A stretch of 64,000 nucleotides of DNA from JAAFIP01 sp031367325 (GCA_031367325.1 JANLPQ010000032.1:9209-73208); one strand, 5' to 3'. Numbered from the stretch's first letter, positions 1 to 8,755 are shown. Program-made: numbers and translations. The notes: generated by a model not told the origin, from the sequence alone.

Positions 1-819
1 CGCCGCCCCAAAGACGGCCGCTATGGCGAGAACCCCAACCGTTTGCAGCACTACTACCAATACCAAGTGGTGCTCAAACCCGCACCCGCCAATATTTTGG
101 AGCTGTACCTTGGGTCGCTAGAGGCGCTGGGCTTTGACTTGAAAAAGAACGATATTCGCTTTGTAGAAGACGATTGGGAAAACCCCACTCTGGGTGCATG
201 GGGTTTGGGCTGGGAAGTCTGGCTTAACGGCATGGAAGTCACTCAATTCACGTACTTTCAACAAGTTGGCGGTATTGATTGCAAGCCGATTACCGGCGAG
301 ATTACCTATGGCCTAGAGCGCTTAGCCATGTACCTGCAAGGCGTAGACAATGTCTATAACTTAACGTGGACAGAGGGCGAGCCGACGCCGGGCCGCTCCC
401 AAGGCGGCTCAGCCCCCTCGGGGGGCAGCCAGTCACACGCAGTGGACGAGCGTGGGGGTAGGTTAACTTACGGTGACGTGTACAAACAAAACGAGGTCGA
501 GCAATCGACTTATAACTTTGAGCACAGCGATGCCGAGTTTTTGTTCACCGCATTCGCCGCGCACGAGAAGCAAGCCAAGTATTTGATGGAGCAGCAGCTA
601 GCCTTGCCCGCGTATGAACAAGTGCTCAAAGCCGCGCACAGCTTTAACCTGCTAGACGCACGTGGTGCCATCAGCGTAACCGAGCGCGCCGCCTACATTG
701 GCCGCATCCGCAACATATCACGCAGCGTGGCGCAAAGCTACTACGACAGCCGCGAACGCCTGGGCTTTCCCATGGCTCCGCGTGAGTGGGTAGCGCAAAT
801 GCCTAAGAAGGCCGCGTGA
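1..819 (+). CDS. glyQ: Glycyl-tRNA synthetase alpha subunit (5' end cut by window)
   Basis: Alpha chain of the bacterial alpha2beta2 glycyl-tRNA synthetase, which charges tRNA-Gly in the cytoplasm. The frame is open from base 1, where it encodes RRPKDGRYGENPNRLQHYY, a conserved internal stretch of GlyQ, so the true start lies upstream; the TTG at 43 is the internal Leu of NRLQ. Further conserved blocks are FVEDDWENPTLGAWGLGWE, GMEVTQFTYFQQVGG and the C-terminal KAAHSFNLLDARGAISVTER. Between DNVYNLTW and LTYGDVYKQNEVEQ there are about 28 residues, rich in Gly, Ser and Pro, that the E. coli protein lacks; they are encoded by a repeat at 389-457 shared with mccA and uvrA. glyS follows after 89 bases. 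Confidence 0.97.
   Translation, partial: RRPKDGRYGENPNRLQHYYQYQVVLKPAPANILELYLGSLEALGFDLKKNDIRFVEDDWENPTLGAWGLGWEVWLNGMEVTQFTYFQQVGGIDCKPITGEITYGLERLAMYLQGVDNVYNLTWTEGEPTPGRSQGGSAPSGGSQSHAVDERGGRLTYGDVYKQNEVEQSTYNFEHSDAEFLFTAFAAHEKQAKYLMEQQLALPAYEQVLKAAHSFNLLDARGAISVTERAAYIGRIRNISRSVAQSYYDSRERLGFPMAPREWVAQMPKKAA
389..457 (+). repeat. Coding GC-rich repeat (GGSAP type), copy in glyQ
   Basis: About 69 bp, with a core hairpin of GCCCC facing GGGGC, matching 29522-29590 (mccA) and 39583-39650 (uvrA). It is translated here as GRSQGGSAPSGGSQSHAV, the same frame as the other two copies. It sits in a loop that is short in other GlyQ proteins. Confidence 0.85.
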
Positions 820-908
820 TGAAAATGGTTGCACCATGATTTTAGAAGCTGCACCTTTTCTACAACCCGCATCCACCTGTGTTGCACTTCACAAGCACTG
901 ACTTGAGC

Positions 909-3038
909 ATGACCACGAAAAATTTAATTGTTGAACTGTTTGTAGAAGAGCTACCACCAAAGGCTTTGAAAAAGCTAGGCGATGCGTTTGCTGGTGTGCT
1001 GCACGAGCAGCTGAAAGTGCAAGGCCTGTGCAATGGTGACTCAGTGTTGACTGCGTTTGCCTCGCCACGCCGCTTGGCCGCGCACATTACGCGTGTGGCT
1101 GCACAAGGCGCTGACAAAGCGGTGTCGCAAAAGCTCATGCCCGTGGCGGTGGGCTTAGATGCGGCTGGTAACGCATCGCCTGCGTTACTGAAAAAATTGC
1201 AAGTACTGGGTGCTGACGCCTCTGTTGTGGCGGGTTTGAAGCGCGTGATGGACGGCAAAGCAGAGGCGCTGTTTTATGAATCAACTCAACAAGGCGCTAC
1301 GTTGGTGGTCGCTTTGAATGCTGCGCTGGCCACAGCCATTGCAAAACTGCCCATTCCTAAAGTCATGTCTTACCAGTTAGGCGCTGGCAGCGCCATGCCA
1401 GGCTGGACATCGGTAAGCTTTGTGCGGCCAGCGCATGGACTGATGGCGTTGCACGGTAGCGATGTGGTGGCAATTGAAGCGCTAGGTTTGAAGGCCACTA
1501 ACAGCACGCAAGGTCACCGCTTTGAAGCGGCAGTATCGCCTGTGGTGATAGCGCATGCTGACAGCTACGCGGCTACGTTGCGCGAGCAGGGCGCGGTGAT
1601 TGCCAGCTTTGCAGAGCGCAAAGCGGAGATCGCTAAACAATTGGCTGCAGCTGCAACCAAGGTGGGCCACGGCGCGCGCGCGATTGAAGACGACGCGCTG
1701 CTAGACGAAGTGACCGCGTTGGTAGAGCGTCCCAATGTGCTGGTATGCGAGTTTGAAAAAGAATTCCTCGCCGTGCCGCAAGAGTGCTTGATTTTGACCA
1801 TGAAGGCGAATCAAAAATACTTTCCATTGCTGGATGCGACAGGCAAGTTAACCAACAAATTTCTAGTCGTTAGTAACATTACTCCAGCGGATGCCAGCGC
1901 TGTCATTCAAGGCAACGAGCGCGTGGTGCGCCCGCGTTTGGCGGATGCTAAATTCTTCTTTGACCAAGACCGTAAAAAGACTTTGGAGTCTCGTGTTGAA
2001 GGTTTGAACAAAGTCGTTTATCACAACAAGCTGGGTACACAGGGCGAACGCATGCAGCGCGTATGCGCGATTGCCAAAGCCATCGGCCAACAACTGGGTG
2101 GCGATCTGCTGGCTAAGCAGGCCGAGACTGCAGCACGTCTGGCCAAGACAGATTTGCTCACCGACATGGTCGGCGAGTTTCCAGAACTGCAAGGCATCAT
2201 GGGCGGCTACTATGCACGCCATGATGGTTTGACCAACGATGTAGCCAACGCGATTGAAGACCATTACAAACCGCGCTTTGCTGGCGATGAGTTGCCGCGT
2301 AATCAAGTCGGTTTGGTAGTCGCTTTGGCGGATAAGCTGGAAACCTTGGTGGGCATGTTCGGCATCGGTAATTTACCCACAGGTGACAAAGATCCGTTTG
2401 CGCTGCGCAGGCATGCTATGGGTGTAGCACGTATGCTAGTAGAGCGTGACTTGGCTTTGCATTTTTACGAACTCACGCGGCTAGCGTTCGCAGCTTTTCC
2501 TGCTGGCTTGCTGCAAGATCAGGCCACAGCGTTGAATGAGTTTTTAATCGAACGTCTAAAAGGTTATCTCAAAGACGGCGGTTACTCTCCAGCCGAGGTG
2601 GACGCGGCTATTTATGCTCAGCAACTGGGCGAGTGGCGCACCATACCCAAGCGCCTAGCAGCAGTCCGCGCCTTCACACAGCTACCCGAAGCGCCCGCTC
2701 TCGCCGCTGCCAACAAACGCGTCGGCAACATCTTGAAAAAGGCTGAAAGCGCAGTTGAGGCCAAGGTTAACCCAACTTTGCTGCAAGTAAATGAAGAAAA
2801 AGCATTGTATGCTGCTATTAACTCCATAGCTGTTCGAGCAGAAATTGCGTGGAAAAACGGCGATTACACCGGCAATCTACAAGCCTTGGCTGGGTTAAAA
2901 GACCCCGTAGATGCGTTCTTCGACAAAGTCATGGTCAATGCCGAAGACCCTGCGCTCAAGGCCAACCGTTTAGGCCTGCTAGCCACGCTGCACAACGCCA
3001 TGAACCGCGTGGCCGATTTGTCTAAGCTGGCCAGTTAA
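909..3038 (+). CDS. glyS: Glycyl-tRNA synthetase beta subunit
   Basis: Beta chain of the heterotetrameric glycyl-tRNA synthetase, responsible for tRNA recognition. The product is 709 residues, near the usual length of about 690-710. It starts MTTKNLIVELFVEELPPKAL, the typical GlyS N terminus, so I take the ATG at 909 instead of the GTG at 879. Internal marks are VPQECLILTMKANQKYFPL, the HNKLGTQGERMQR segment, and PTGDKDPFALRRHAMG, a hallmark of the family, followed by the C-terminal anticodon-binding region. It follows glyQ on the same strand and gmhB begins 16 bases after its stop, so co-transcription is likely. No odd features were seen. Confidence 0.97.
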   Translation: MTTKNLIVELFVEELPPKALKKLGDAFAGVLHEQLKVQGLCNGDSVLTAFASPRRLAAHITRVAAQGADKAVSQKLMPVAVGLDAAGNASPALLKKLQVLGADASVVAGLKRVMDGKAEALFYESTQQGATLVVALNAALATAIAKLPIPKVMSYQLGAGSAMPGWTSVSFVRPAHGLMALHGSDVVAIEALGLKATNSTQGHRFEAAVSPVVIAHADSYAATLREQGAVIASFAERKAEIAKQLAAAATKVGHGARAIEDDALLDEVTALVERPNVLVCEFEKEFLAVPQECLILTMKANQKYFPLLDATGKLTNKFLVVSNITPADASAVIQGNERVVRPRLADAKFFFDQDRKKTLESRVEGLNKVVYHNKLGTQGERMQRVCAIAKAIGQQLGGDLLAKQAETAARLAKTDLLTDMVGEFPELQGIMGGYYARHDGLTNDVANAIEDHYKPRFAGDELPRNQVGLVVALADKLETLVGMFGIGNLPTGDKDPFALRRHAMGVARMLVERDLALHFYELTRLAFAAFPAGLLQDQATALNEFLIERLKGYLKDGGYSPAEVDAAIYAQQLGEWRTIPKRLAAVRAFTQLPEAPALAAANKRVGNILKKAESAVEAKVNPTLLQVNEEKALYAAINSIAVRAEIAWKNGDYTGNLQALAGLKDPVDAFFDKVMVNAEDPALKANRLGLLATLHNAMNRVADLSKLAS

Positions 3039-3053
3039 GTTCAAAGGCGCCCC

Positions 3054-3608
3054 GTGAAACTCATCATCCTCGACCGCGACGGCACGATCAATGTGGACCG
3101 TGACGACTTTGTCAAATCGGTGGACGAATGGGTGCCGCTGCCCGGTGCACTGGAGGCCATAGCGCGCCTGAACCACGCAGGCTGGCATGTAGTAGTGGCG
3201 TCTAACCAGTCGGGCCTGGGGCGCGGCTTATTTGATGTGGCCACGCTGAACGCCATGCACAGCAAGATGCAAAAACTGCTGGCGGCGCAGGGCGGCAAGG
3301 TGGACGCAATTTTTTATTGCCCGCATACGGCTGATGAGGCTTGCCATTGCCGCAAACCTATGCCCGGCCTGTTTGAACAAATTATCGAGCGTTACGCACT
3401 GGACACGGCAGTGCACACAGTACACAGCGTAGGCGACAGCTTGCGTGACCTGCAGGCAGGCGCATCAGTAGGCTGCGTGCCGCACTTGGTGCTCACTGGC
3501 AAAGGCGAAAAATACAAAACTTCAGCGCTCGCCGCTGAATTCCCAGAGGCTACTAAGATGCACGCAGACTTGGCTGCGTTTGCCACCCATTTGCTGCAAA
3601 GCGACTGA
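3054..3608 (+). CDS. gmhB: D-glycero-beta-D-manno-heptose-1,7-bisphosphate 7-phosphatase
   Basis: Cytoplasmic HAD-family phosphatase that removes the 7-phosphate from heptose 1,7-bisphosphate in ADP-heptose synthesis for the lipopolysaccharide core. The product is 184 residues, the usual length. The HAD nucleophile motif is LDRDGTIN at residues 6-13 (Asp7 and Asp9). The zinc-binding insert CPHTADEACHCRKP has the Cys-His-Cys-Cys pattern typical of GmhB, and the GDSLRDLQAG motif supplies the magnesium ligand. The start is GTG. The gene lies between glyS and plsC, an order common in Burkholderiales; the plsC start is 16 bases beyond the stop. Confidence 0.93.
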   Translation: MKLIILDRDGTINVDRDDFVKSVDEWVPLPGALEAIARLNHAGWHVVVASNQSGLGRGLFDVATLNAMHSKMQKLLAAQGGKVDAIFYCPHTADEACHCRKPMPGLFEQIIERYALDTAVHTVHSVGDSLRDLQAGASVGCVPHLVLTGKGEKYKTSALAAEFPEATKMHADLAAFATHLLQSD

Positions 3609-3624
3609 ACCTGTACACAGAACC

Positions 3625-4371
3625 ATGGCCACACTGCTTGCTTTCATCCGATCCACCCTGCACATGCTGTGGATGGTGCTAACGGTGATTCCGTGGGCTA
3701 CTGTGGTCATTATTTTGTCAATTTTTGTCAGCCCCACGCGCATGTACTGGATGTGCGCGGGTTGGCTTAAAACAGCCATGTGGGGCTTGACCAAAATATG
3801 CGGTGTGAGCTGGCGCATCCATGGCCTAGAAAATTTACCGCAAGGCGATAACGACGGTGCTATTTTGCTGCTAAAGCACCAGTCCACACTAGAGACATTT
3901 TTGATGCCTGCCATCATGCCGCACCCGCTGGCGTATGTGTTTAAACGCGAGCTGTTGTATGTGCCGTTTTTTGGCTGGTCTATGGCGCGCATGGACATGA
4001 TCCATATCGACCGCAGCAAGCGCAACGAAGCCTTTGCCAAAGTGGTGCAACAAGGCAAGCGTTTGATGGCTCAGGGCACGTGGGTCATCATGTTCCCCGA
4101 GGGCACGCGCATTGCGCGTGGCAAAGCAGGTACGTACAAAAGCGGTGGCACGCGCCTAGCCTGCGAGACAGGCCGCCCCGTAGTGCCCATTGCGGTGAAC
4201 TCGGCACGGCGTTGGCCGCGCAAAGCATTTATCAAAACACCGGGCGTGGTCGACGTGGTGATTGGCAAACCCATCAGCAGCGTAGGCCGCCAGCCTGAAG
4301 AGCTGATGCAAGAAGTGCAAGCCTGGATCGAAGCCACCATGCGTGACATCGACCCCGAGGCTTATCGTTAA
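3625..4371 (+). CDS. plsC: 1-acyl-sn-glycerol-3-phosphate acyltransferase
   Basis: Inner-membrane acyltransferase making phosphatidic acid from lysophosphatidic acid. The 248-residue product has two hydrophobic segments near its N terminus (about residues 10-36), then the catalytic HX4E motif in KHQSTLET (a variant of HX4D), the substrate-binding MFPEGTR motif, and VVPIAVNSA near the end. The ATG at 3625 was chosen because longer in-frame openings overlap the gmhB stop and add nothing resembling the family. The ygjP-like gene starts 13 bases downstream. Confidence 0.92.
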   Translation: MATLLAFIRSTLHMLWMVLTVIPWATVVIILSIFVSPTRMYWMCAGWLKTAMWGLTKICGVSWRIHGLENLPQGDNDGAILLLKHQSTLETFLMPAIMPHPLAYVFKRELLYVPFFGWSMARMDMIHIDRSKRNEAFAKVVQQGKRLMAQGTWVIMFPEGTRIARGKAGTYKSGGTRLACETGRPVVPIAVNSARRWPRKAFIKTPGVVDVVIGKPISSVGRQPEELMQEVQAWIEATMRDIDPEAYR

Positions 4372-4384
4372 GTTGCAGCGCACC

Positions 4385-5398
4385 ATGCGTAGCCTTTTGC
4401 AGTTCACGCTAGATTTATTTTCTGAGGCCGATTTGTCTCAAAAAAATATGCCTAACGGGGCTGTAACACAAGTAAATCCTGCTCAACCAGCTATCGAAAT
4501 TATAGTAACTGATGCCCCAATCACTGGTGCACCAGCTGTGTTTATACCCGCCGAGCCATTGGCTTCGGTGATGCGCCCAGCTGCGTTCACCCATGCGCGT
4601 GCCAACCGCGAAGCGCGCTTGGTTGACAGCATTGTCGCGTTTGAGCTGAAACGCGGTAAACGCAAAACCATTGGATTTAGCGTAGGTGCAGATGGCCTCA
4701 CCGTTAGCGCGCCGCGCTGGGTACCACTGTATGAAATTGACAAAGCCGTACAAGAAAAATCCAGATGGATTGTGGCCAAGCTGCAAGAAGCGCGCGAGCG
4801 CCAAGGCAAGCTAGAAAGCAACCGTATTGAATGGAAAGACGGCACGCTAATCCCCTTTATGGGCGAGCAGGTGATTGTGGTGATCGACCCGCGCCATCTG
4901 TACACATCGTCGGGCACCTCCAACACGCGCGGCCAGTCTGCAGACGGCCAAGCCCAGCTGCACACCGACGCGCAAGCCACCAACGCATCGCTGCCCGGTG
5001 TGCCCCGCCTCACGCTGCACATCAGCCTGCCGCAAGACGCCGCGCCCGAGCGTATACGCGATGCCGTGCAAGCCTGGCTTATGCGCCAAGCCAAGCGCAT
5101 TTTTGAAGAGCGCTTAAATCTGTACGCACCGCAGCTCAAAGTGCAATGGACCAAGCTGTCACTCAGCAGTGCAGGCACCCGCTGGGGCACAGCAAAGTCA
5201 GATGGTTCTATCCGCCTGAACTGGCGCTTGGTGCATTTTAAAATGAGCGTGATCGACTACGTGGTGGTGCACGAATTGAGTCACCTGCGCGTGATGGACC
5301 ACAGCCCGCGCTTTTGGAACACGGTGGAATCCATCATGCCCGACTATGCGCAGCTGCGTGGGCAGCTGAAGGACGATGCGTTGCCGCGTTGGGATTAG
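4385..5398 (+). CDS. YgjP-type (DUF45) metallopeptidase
   Basis: Putative zinc metalloprotease of the YgjP/DUF45 family, related to SprT; substrates are poorly known. The C-terminal half holds the zinc site: HELSHLRVMDHSPRFW, with the HExxH-like helix and a third His. The preceding SSAGTRWGTAKSDGSIRLNW segment is also typical. The product is 337 residues, longer than the usual 230-250; the excess lies in the first 75 residues, partly encoded by a dispersed repeat (4463-4510), and in a low-complexity stretch around residues 175-205. The N-terminal extension looks unstructured. The gene closes the glyQS-gmhB-plsC block. Confidence 0.88.
   Translation: MRSLLQFTLDLFSEADLSQKNMPNGAVTQVNPAQPAIEIIVTDAPITGAPAVFIPAEPLASVMRPAAFTHARANREARLVDSIVAFELKRGKRKTIGFSVGADGLTVSAPRWVPLYEIDKAVQEKSRWIVAKLQEARERQGKLESNRIEWKDGTLIPFMGEQVIVVIDPRHLYTSSGTSNTRGQSADGQAQLHTDAQATNASLPGVPRLTLHISLPQDAAPERIRDAVQAWLMRQAKRIFEERLNLYAPQLKVQWTKLSLSSAGTRWGTAKSDGSIRLNWRLVHFKMSVIDYVVVHELSHLRVMDHSPRFWNTVESIMPDYAQLRGQLKDDALPRWD
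4463..4510 (-). repeat. Dispersed hairpin repeat, copy 1 (inside ygjP-like gene)
   Basis: Reverse-orientation copy of the family whose core is AATAGCTGCTTGAGCAG. It is translated as VTQVNPAQPAIEIIV, the same frame as the copies in mccB and mccA. Confidence 0.75.
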
Positions 5399-5463
5399 CT
5401 GACGTTGGTATGGCCACGTTTTTGTAACGCAGCATTTGCAGGGCAATAAGGCAGATACGGCCT

Positions 5464-5515
5464 ACTATAAATTTAATAGCTGCTTGAGCAGGTTCTACGG
5501 CCTGAAAGCACTAGA
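5464..5515 (+). repeat. Dispersed hairpin repeat, copy 2 (intergenic)
   Basis: Near-consensus copy between the ygjP-like gene and the convergent MBL-fold gene. It shows the three short stems CTATA/TAATAG, CTGCT/AGCAG and TTCTA/TGAAA. Confidence 0.85.
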
Positions 5516-5534
5516 ACGCTTAAAAATAAGGTGC

Positions 5535-6674
5535 CTAGAGCGCCGTTTTAGCTCTAAACCGGTAAATCCCGTCAGCACACAACTGGCGTACCAACTTGTC
5601 CTCATACCACAGCATATGCAGGTGGGCTACGGCCTCGCCCATGGCAAAAGTCATTTGGTGTAAATCTAGCTCGCGTTTGAACATGATGGGTACGATGTCG
5701 GCACCGCTTGTGGGCTGTTGGCTGCAGGCTTGCATGACTTCGGCCAAGCGGTCAGCATGGTGGGTTTGCAGTTGGGCAATGCGCCGGTGCATGCCGGTAA
5801 AGGGTTTGCCGTGGGACGGTAGCACTAGCGTGTCGGCGGGCAAGTGCAAATATTTTTTGATGGAGTTTAAGAAAAGTTTAAGCGGGTCGCCTTCGGGCTC
5901 TAAGTCGAACACACTCACATTGGTGGATATGCGGGGTAGCACCATATCGCCGCTGATCAAGGTGTTTAAGTCTTCACAGTACAGCGCGATATGCTCTGGC
6001 GCATGGCCGTAGCCGCTGATGCAGCGCCAATCTTTACCGCCAACGTTAACTATATCGCCGTCCATGATGCGGTGGTAGCTGTTCGGCACAGCGGGCACCA
6101 GGCTGGGGTAGTAGCCGGTGCGGGCTTTGATCTTGGCCACTGAATCAGGGTCGGTCAGGCCGTGGGATGCGTAAAAGTCTGCGGCTGCTTGGCCGCCAAA
6201 ATTGGTGCTGCTAGTAGACGCATTGCGTGCAGCGTTGTAGTCTGTGCTGCTGATCCACAGGGGTACTTTCCACTTGTCGCACAGCCAGTGCGCCAGGCCA
6301 ATATGGTCGGGGTGCATGTGGGTGCAAATTACACGCAGGATGGGCAGGCCACGCAACTGTGTGTCAAATATTTGCTGCCATTGCGCACGGCTCTCGGGTT
6401 TGTCGATACAGCAGTCTACGATGGTCCAGCCTTGGGTCTTACCGTGGGGGCCATCCATCTCATCGCGCAGCAGCCACAGGTTGATGTGGTTTAGCGCAAA
6501 GGGTAGGCCCATACGTATCCACTTGACGCTGGGTGTCAACTCATTTGCGCTGGGTGTCAACTCATTTGCACTGGGTGTCAATTCATTTGCGTTTGGCCCT
6601 ACTTCTATAGTTTCTCCCGCAGCGGGCAGCGTGTCGCCCAAAGGGTAGGTCAATTCATGTTCAAAGCTGTTCAT
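5535..6674 (-). CDS. MBL-fold metallo-hydrolase with tandem heptapeptide near the N terminus
   Basis: Metallo-beta-lactamase-fold hydrolase, probably cytoplasmic (no signal peptide); substrate not known. The 379-residue product has the dinuclear metal motif CTHMHPDHIG, the GYGHAPEH and SGDMVLPR segments, and the late His in LPSHGKPFTG. Proteins of this type next to liuR are common in the leucine-degradation loci of Burkholderiales, which suggests a thioesterase-like role, but this is inference. Residues about 28-48 are three copies of a NELTPSA unit encoded by a 21-bp tandem repeat. The gene is divergent from liuR, and the 179-base gap contains a LiuR-type palindrome, so it may be part of the regulon. 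Confidence 0.85.
   Translation of the reverse strand: MNSFEHELTYPLGDTLPAAGETIEVGPNANELTPSANELTPSANELTPSVKWIRMGLPFALNHINLWLLRDEMDGPHGKTQGWTIVDCCIDKPESRAQWQQIFDTQLRGLPILRVICTHMHPDHIGLAHWLCDKWKVPLWISSTDYNAARNASTSSTNFGGQAAADFYASHGLTDPDSVAKIKARTGYYPSLVPAVPNSYHRIMDGDIVNVGGKDWRCISGYGHAPEHIALYCEDLNTLISGDMVLPRISTNVSVFDLEPEGDPLKLFLNSIKKYLHLPADTLVLPSHGKPFTGMHRRIAQLQTHHADRLAEVMQACSQQPTSGADIVPIMFKRELDLHQMTFAMGEAVAHLHMLWYEDKLVRQLCADGIYRFRAKTAL
6527..6589 (-). repeat. Three 21-bp tandem units inside the MBL-fold gene
   Basis: Two identical units and one with two changes, encoding NELTPSA three times on the minus strand. The unit length is a multiple of three, so copy number can change without breaking the frame. 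Confidence 0.9.
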
Positions 6675-6729
6675 GTGATGGGTTTAAAGGTTGTCACCAA
6701 AGGGTAGTTTTCGTACATAATTGGGTTAA

Positions 6730-6751
6730 TTGACGTTTACGTAAACGTCAA
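6730..6751. promoter_or_regulatory. Perfect 22-bp palindrome, probable LiuR operator 1
   Basis: Half-site TTGACGTTTAC followed directly by its exact reverse complement. It lies in the divergent region between the MBL-fold gene and the MerR-family regulator. The same palindrome, extended to 26 bp, is found upstream of mccB at 24211-24236. Palindromic sites of this kind upstream of leucine-degradation genes are known for LiuR of proteobacteria. Confidence 0.85.
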
Positions 6752-6853
6752 CTTAATAAACTGATTCTAGGCTGCTGTGCATCGCCGTGCTGTCGCCTTG
6801 GTTTTAACCTGATTGACCAATCTAATCACATCCACAGCTTAAAGCACAAAAAT

Positions 6854-7294
6854 ATGATGGGCACCACCTACAGCATCAGCGATTTAGCCCGTGAGTTTGA
6901 CTTGACCACGCGGGCCATGCGGTTCTACGAAGACATGGGCTTGCTCACGCCAGAGCGCAGCGGCCCCGCAGGACGTAACCGTGTGTACAGTGCACGCGAC
7001 CGCACTCGGCTTAAGCTCACGTTGCGCGCCAAGCGTCTGGGCTTGTCGCTGACTGAGGCTAAAGAAATTATCGACATGTACGACAGCCCACGCGACACGG
7101 TGCCACAGCTTAAGAAGTTTCTAACAATATTAAGCGAGCACCGCGCCGAGCTAGAAGGCCAAATGGCCGAGCTGGTGGCTAATTTGGACGAAGTCAAAGT
7201 GCATGAAAAAGAAGCTAAAGCGCTGCTAGCTAAAGGCGACAAAATAAAGGCGACAAAAAATCTGCTAAATAAACACGCTATTGAACTGCGGTAA
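6854..7294 (+). CDS. liuR: MerR-family regulator of leucine/isovalerate degradation (LiuR type)
   Basis: DNA-binding regulator of the MerR family, 146 residues. The N terminus TYSISDLAREFDLTTRAMRFYED is split here only by family comparison: helix-turn-helix SISDLAREF, then TRAMRFYEDMGLL and the NRVYSARD wing. The C-terminal part is a coiled-coil dimer helix and lacks the Cys cluster of metal sensors, as in LiuR. isovaleryl-CoA dehydrogenase follows 22 bases downstream, and a perfect palindrome is located upstream at 6730-6751 and again before mccB, suggesting autoregulation and control of both blocks. An ATG three bases after the chosen start is equally possible. Confidence 0.88.
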   Translation: MMGTTYSISDLAREFDLTTRAMRFYEDMGLLTPERSGPAGRNRVYSARDRTRLKLTLRAKRLGLSLTEAKEIIDMYDSPRDTVPQLKKFLTILSEHRAELEGQMAELVANLDEVKVHEKEAKALLAKGDKIKATKNLLNKHAIELR

Positions 7295-7315
7295 ACCTAC
7301 AAGAAAGAACCCACC

Positions 7316-8494
7316 ATGAACTTACCCGGACTGAATTTTCAATTAGGTGAAGATATCGACGCGCTACGCGATGCAGTGCGCGACTTTGCACAAGCCGAGA
7401 TTGCCCCCCGCGCGCAAGAGATCGACCACAACGACCAGTTCCCCATGGACTTATGGCGCAAGATGGGCGACCTAGGCGTGCTGGGCATTACCGTGGGCGA
7501 AGAATATGGCGGCGCAGGCATGGGCTATTTGGCCCACATGATAGCCATGGAAGAGATCTCCCGCGCATCGGCCAGCGTGGGTCTGAGTTACGGCGCGCAC
7601 AGCAATTTGTGCGTCAACCAACTTAAGCGTAATGGGTCTGAGGACCAGCGCAAAAAATATTTGCCTAAACTCATCAGCGGCGAGCATGTAGGCGCATTGG
7701 CCATGAGCGAGCCGGGTGCGGGCAGCGATGTCATATCCATGAAGCTGAAAGCTGAGGACAAGGGTGGCTACTACCTGCTCAACGGCACCAAAATGTGGAT
7801 CACCAACGGCCCAGACGCCGACACCATGGTGGTGTATGCCAAGACTGAACCCGAGCAGGGTGCGCGCGGCGTGACCGCCTTTATCGTGGAAAAAGGCATG
7901 AAGGGCTTTAGCACCGCGCAAAAATTAAACAAGCTGGGCATGCGCGGCAGCCATACCGGCGAGATGCTTTTCAATAACGTAGAAGTGTCTGCGCAAAATA
8001 TCTTGGGTGGTTTAAACGGCGGCGCTAAAGTACTGATGAGCGGCTTAGACTACGAGCGAGCCGTGTTGGCCGCTGGGCCGATTGGCATTATGCAGGCGGT
8101 GATGGACAACGTGATTCCTTACACGCACGATCGCAAACAGTTTGGTCAAAGCATTGGCGAGTTTCAGCTTATCCAAGGCAAGGTAGCCGACATGTACACC
8201 GTGCTGCAAGCCGGCCGCGCGTTTTGCTATACCGTAGGCAAAAACCTCGACATGCTGGGCCTAGAGCACGTGCGCCAAGTGCGCAAAGACTGCGCCAGCG
8301 TCATCTTGTGGTGCGCCGAAAAAGCCACCTGGATGGCCGGTGAGGGCATTCAGATTTTTGGTGGCAATGGTTATATCAACGACTACCCGCTAGGGCGCTT
8401 GTGGCGCGATGCCAAATTGTATGAGATAGGCGCAGGTACTAGTGAAATCAGGCGTATGCTGATTGGACGTGAGTTGTTTGCGGAAACCTCATGA
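7316..8494 (+). CDS. liuA: Isovaleryl-CoA dehydrogenase
   Basis: FAD-dependent oxidation of isovaleryl-CoA to 3-methylcrotonyl-CoA, the committed step of leucine degradation. The 392-residue product fits the family. Acyl-CoA dehydrogenase signatures are AMSEPGAGSDV and GEFQLIQGKVADM. The catalytic base is placed as in isovaleryl-CoA dehydrogenases: Glu247 in LDYERAVLA, while the usual position near the C terminus reads YEIGAGTSE, with Gly where medium-chain enzymes have Glu. This residue swap distinguishes the enzyme from general acyl-CoA dehydrogenases. Electrons pass to electron-transfer flavoprotein. It lies directly behind liuR. Confidence 0.96.
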   Translation: MNLPGLNFQLGEDIDALRDAVRDFAQAEIAPRAQEIDHNDQFPMDLWRKMGDLGVLGITVGEEYGGAGMGYLAHMIAMEEISRASASVGLSYGAHSNLCVNQLKRNGSEDQRKKYLPKLISGEHVGALAMSEPGAGSDVISMKLKAEDKGGYYLLNGTKMWITNGPDADTMVVYAKTEPEQGARGVTAFIVEKGMKGFSTAQKLNKLGMRGSHTGEMLFNNVEVSAQNILGGLNGGAKVLMSGLDYERAVLAAGPIGIMQAVMDNVIPYTHDRKQFGQSIGEFQLIQGKVADMYTVLQAGRAFCYTVGKNLDMLGLEHVRQVRKDCASVILWCAEKATWMAGEGIQIFGGNGYINDYPLGRLWRDAKLYEIGAGTSEIRRMLIGRELFAETS

Positions 8495-8529
8495 AACTTT
8501 GCGGGACAGATTAATGCACCAGATTTGTG

Positions 8530-8755
8530 TATGCCCCGGCACTGGGCGCGGACGGCTACGCGGCTGTCCCCCGCCCTTTGGGCGCTTCCTTGATGCCGCT
8601 GCGCCGTCCACACCCAGCACCGGGGCAGCGAAGTAGTATGAACACAGCGATGGATCGCCTACCGCGTCTCAAGAGCGGGTCGATGGTGTACTCAGCGCAG
8701 CGGCATCAAGGAGGAGTCGTCTGCCTTAGGCAGACACGGGGGACAGCCGCGTAGC
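8530..8755. repeat. Composite inverted-repeat element in the liuA-can gap
   Basis: The 377-base gap 8495-8871 has no gene. It holds nested inverted repeats: 8554-8573 pairs with 8737-8755, 8587-8604 pairs perfectly over 18 bases with 8695-8712, 8531-8545 pairs with 8612-8626 with two mismatches, and 8719-8735 is a perfect small hairpin (GTCTGCC TTA GGCAGAC). The structure looks like a non-autonomous mobile or intergenic palindromic element. No transposase is present. Confidence 0.75.

Noticed and set aside
43..819. glyQ starting at the TTG at 43
   Set aside because: Conserved GlyQ sequence continues upstream to base 1 without a stop, so this is an internal Leu codon in a truncated gene.
4483..5190. 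235-codon minus-strand frame opposite the ygjP-like gene
   Set aside because: Antisense shadow with Ser/Arg-rich translation; the plus-strand frame has the HELSH zinc site.
8527..8754. 75-codon frame in the liuA-can gap
   Set aside because: It lies entirely within the inverted-repeat element and its translation has no protein-like pattern.
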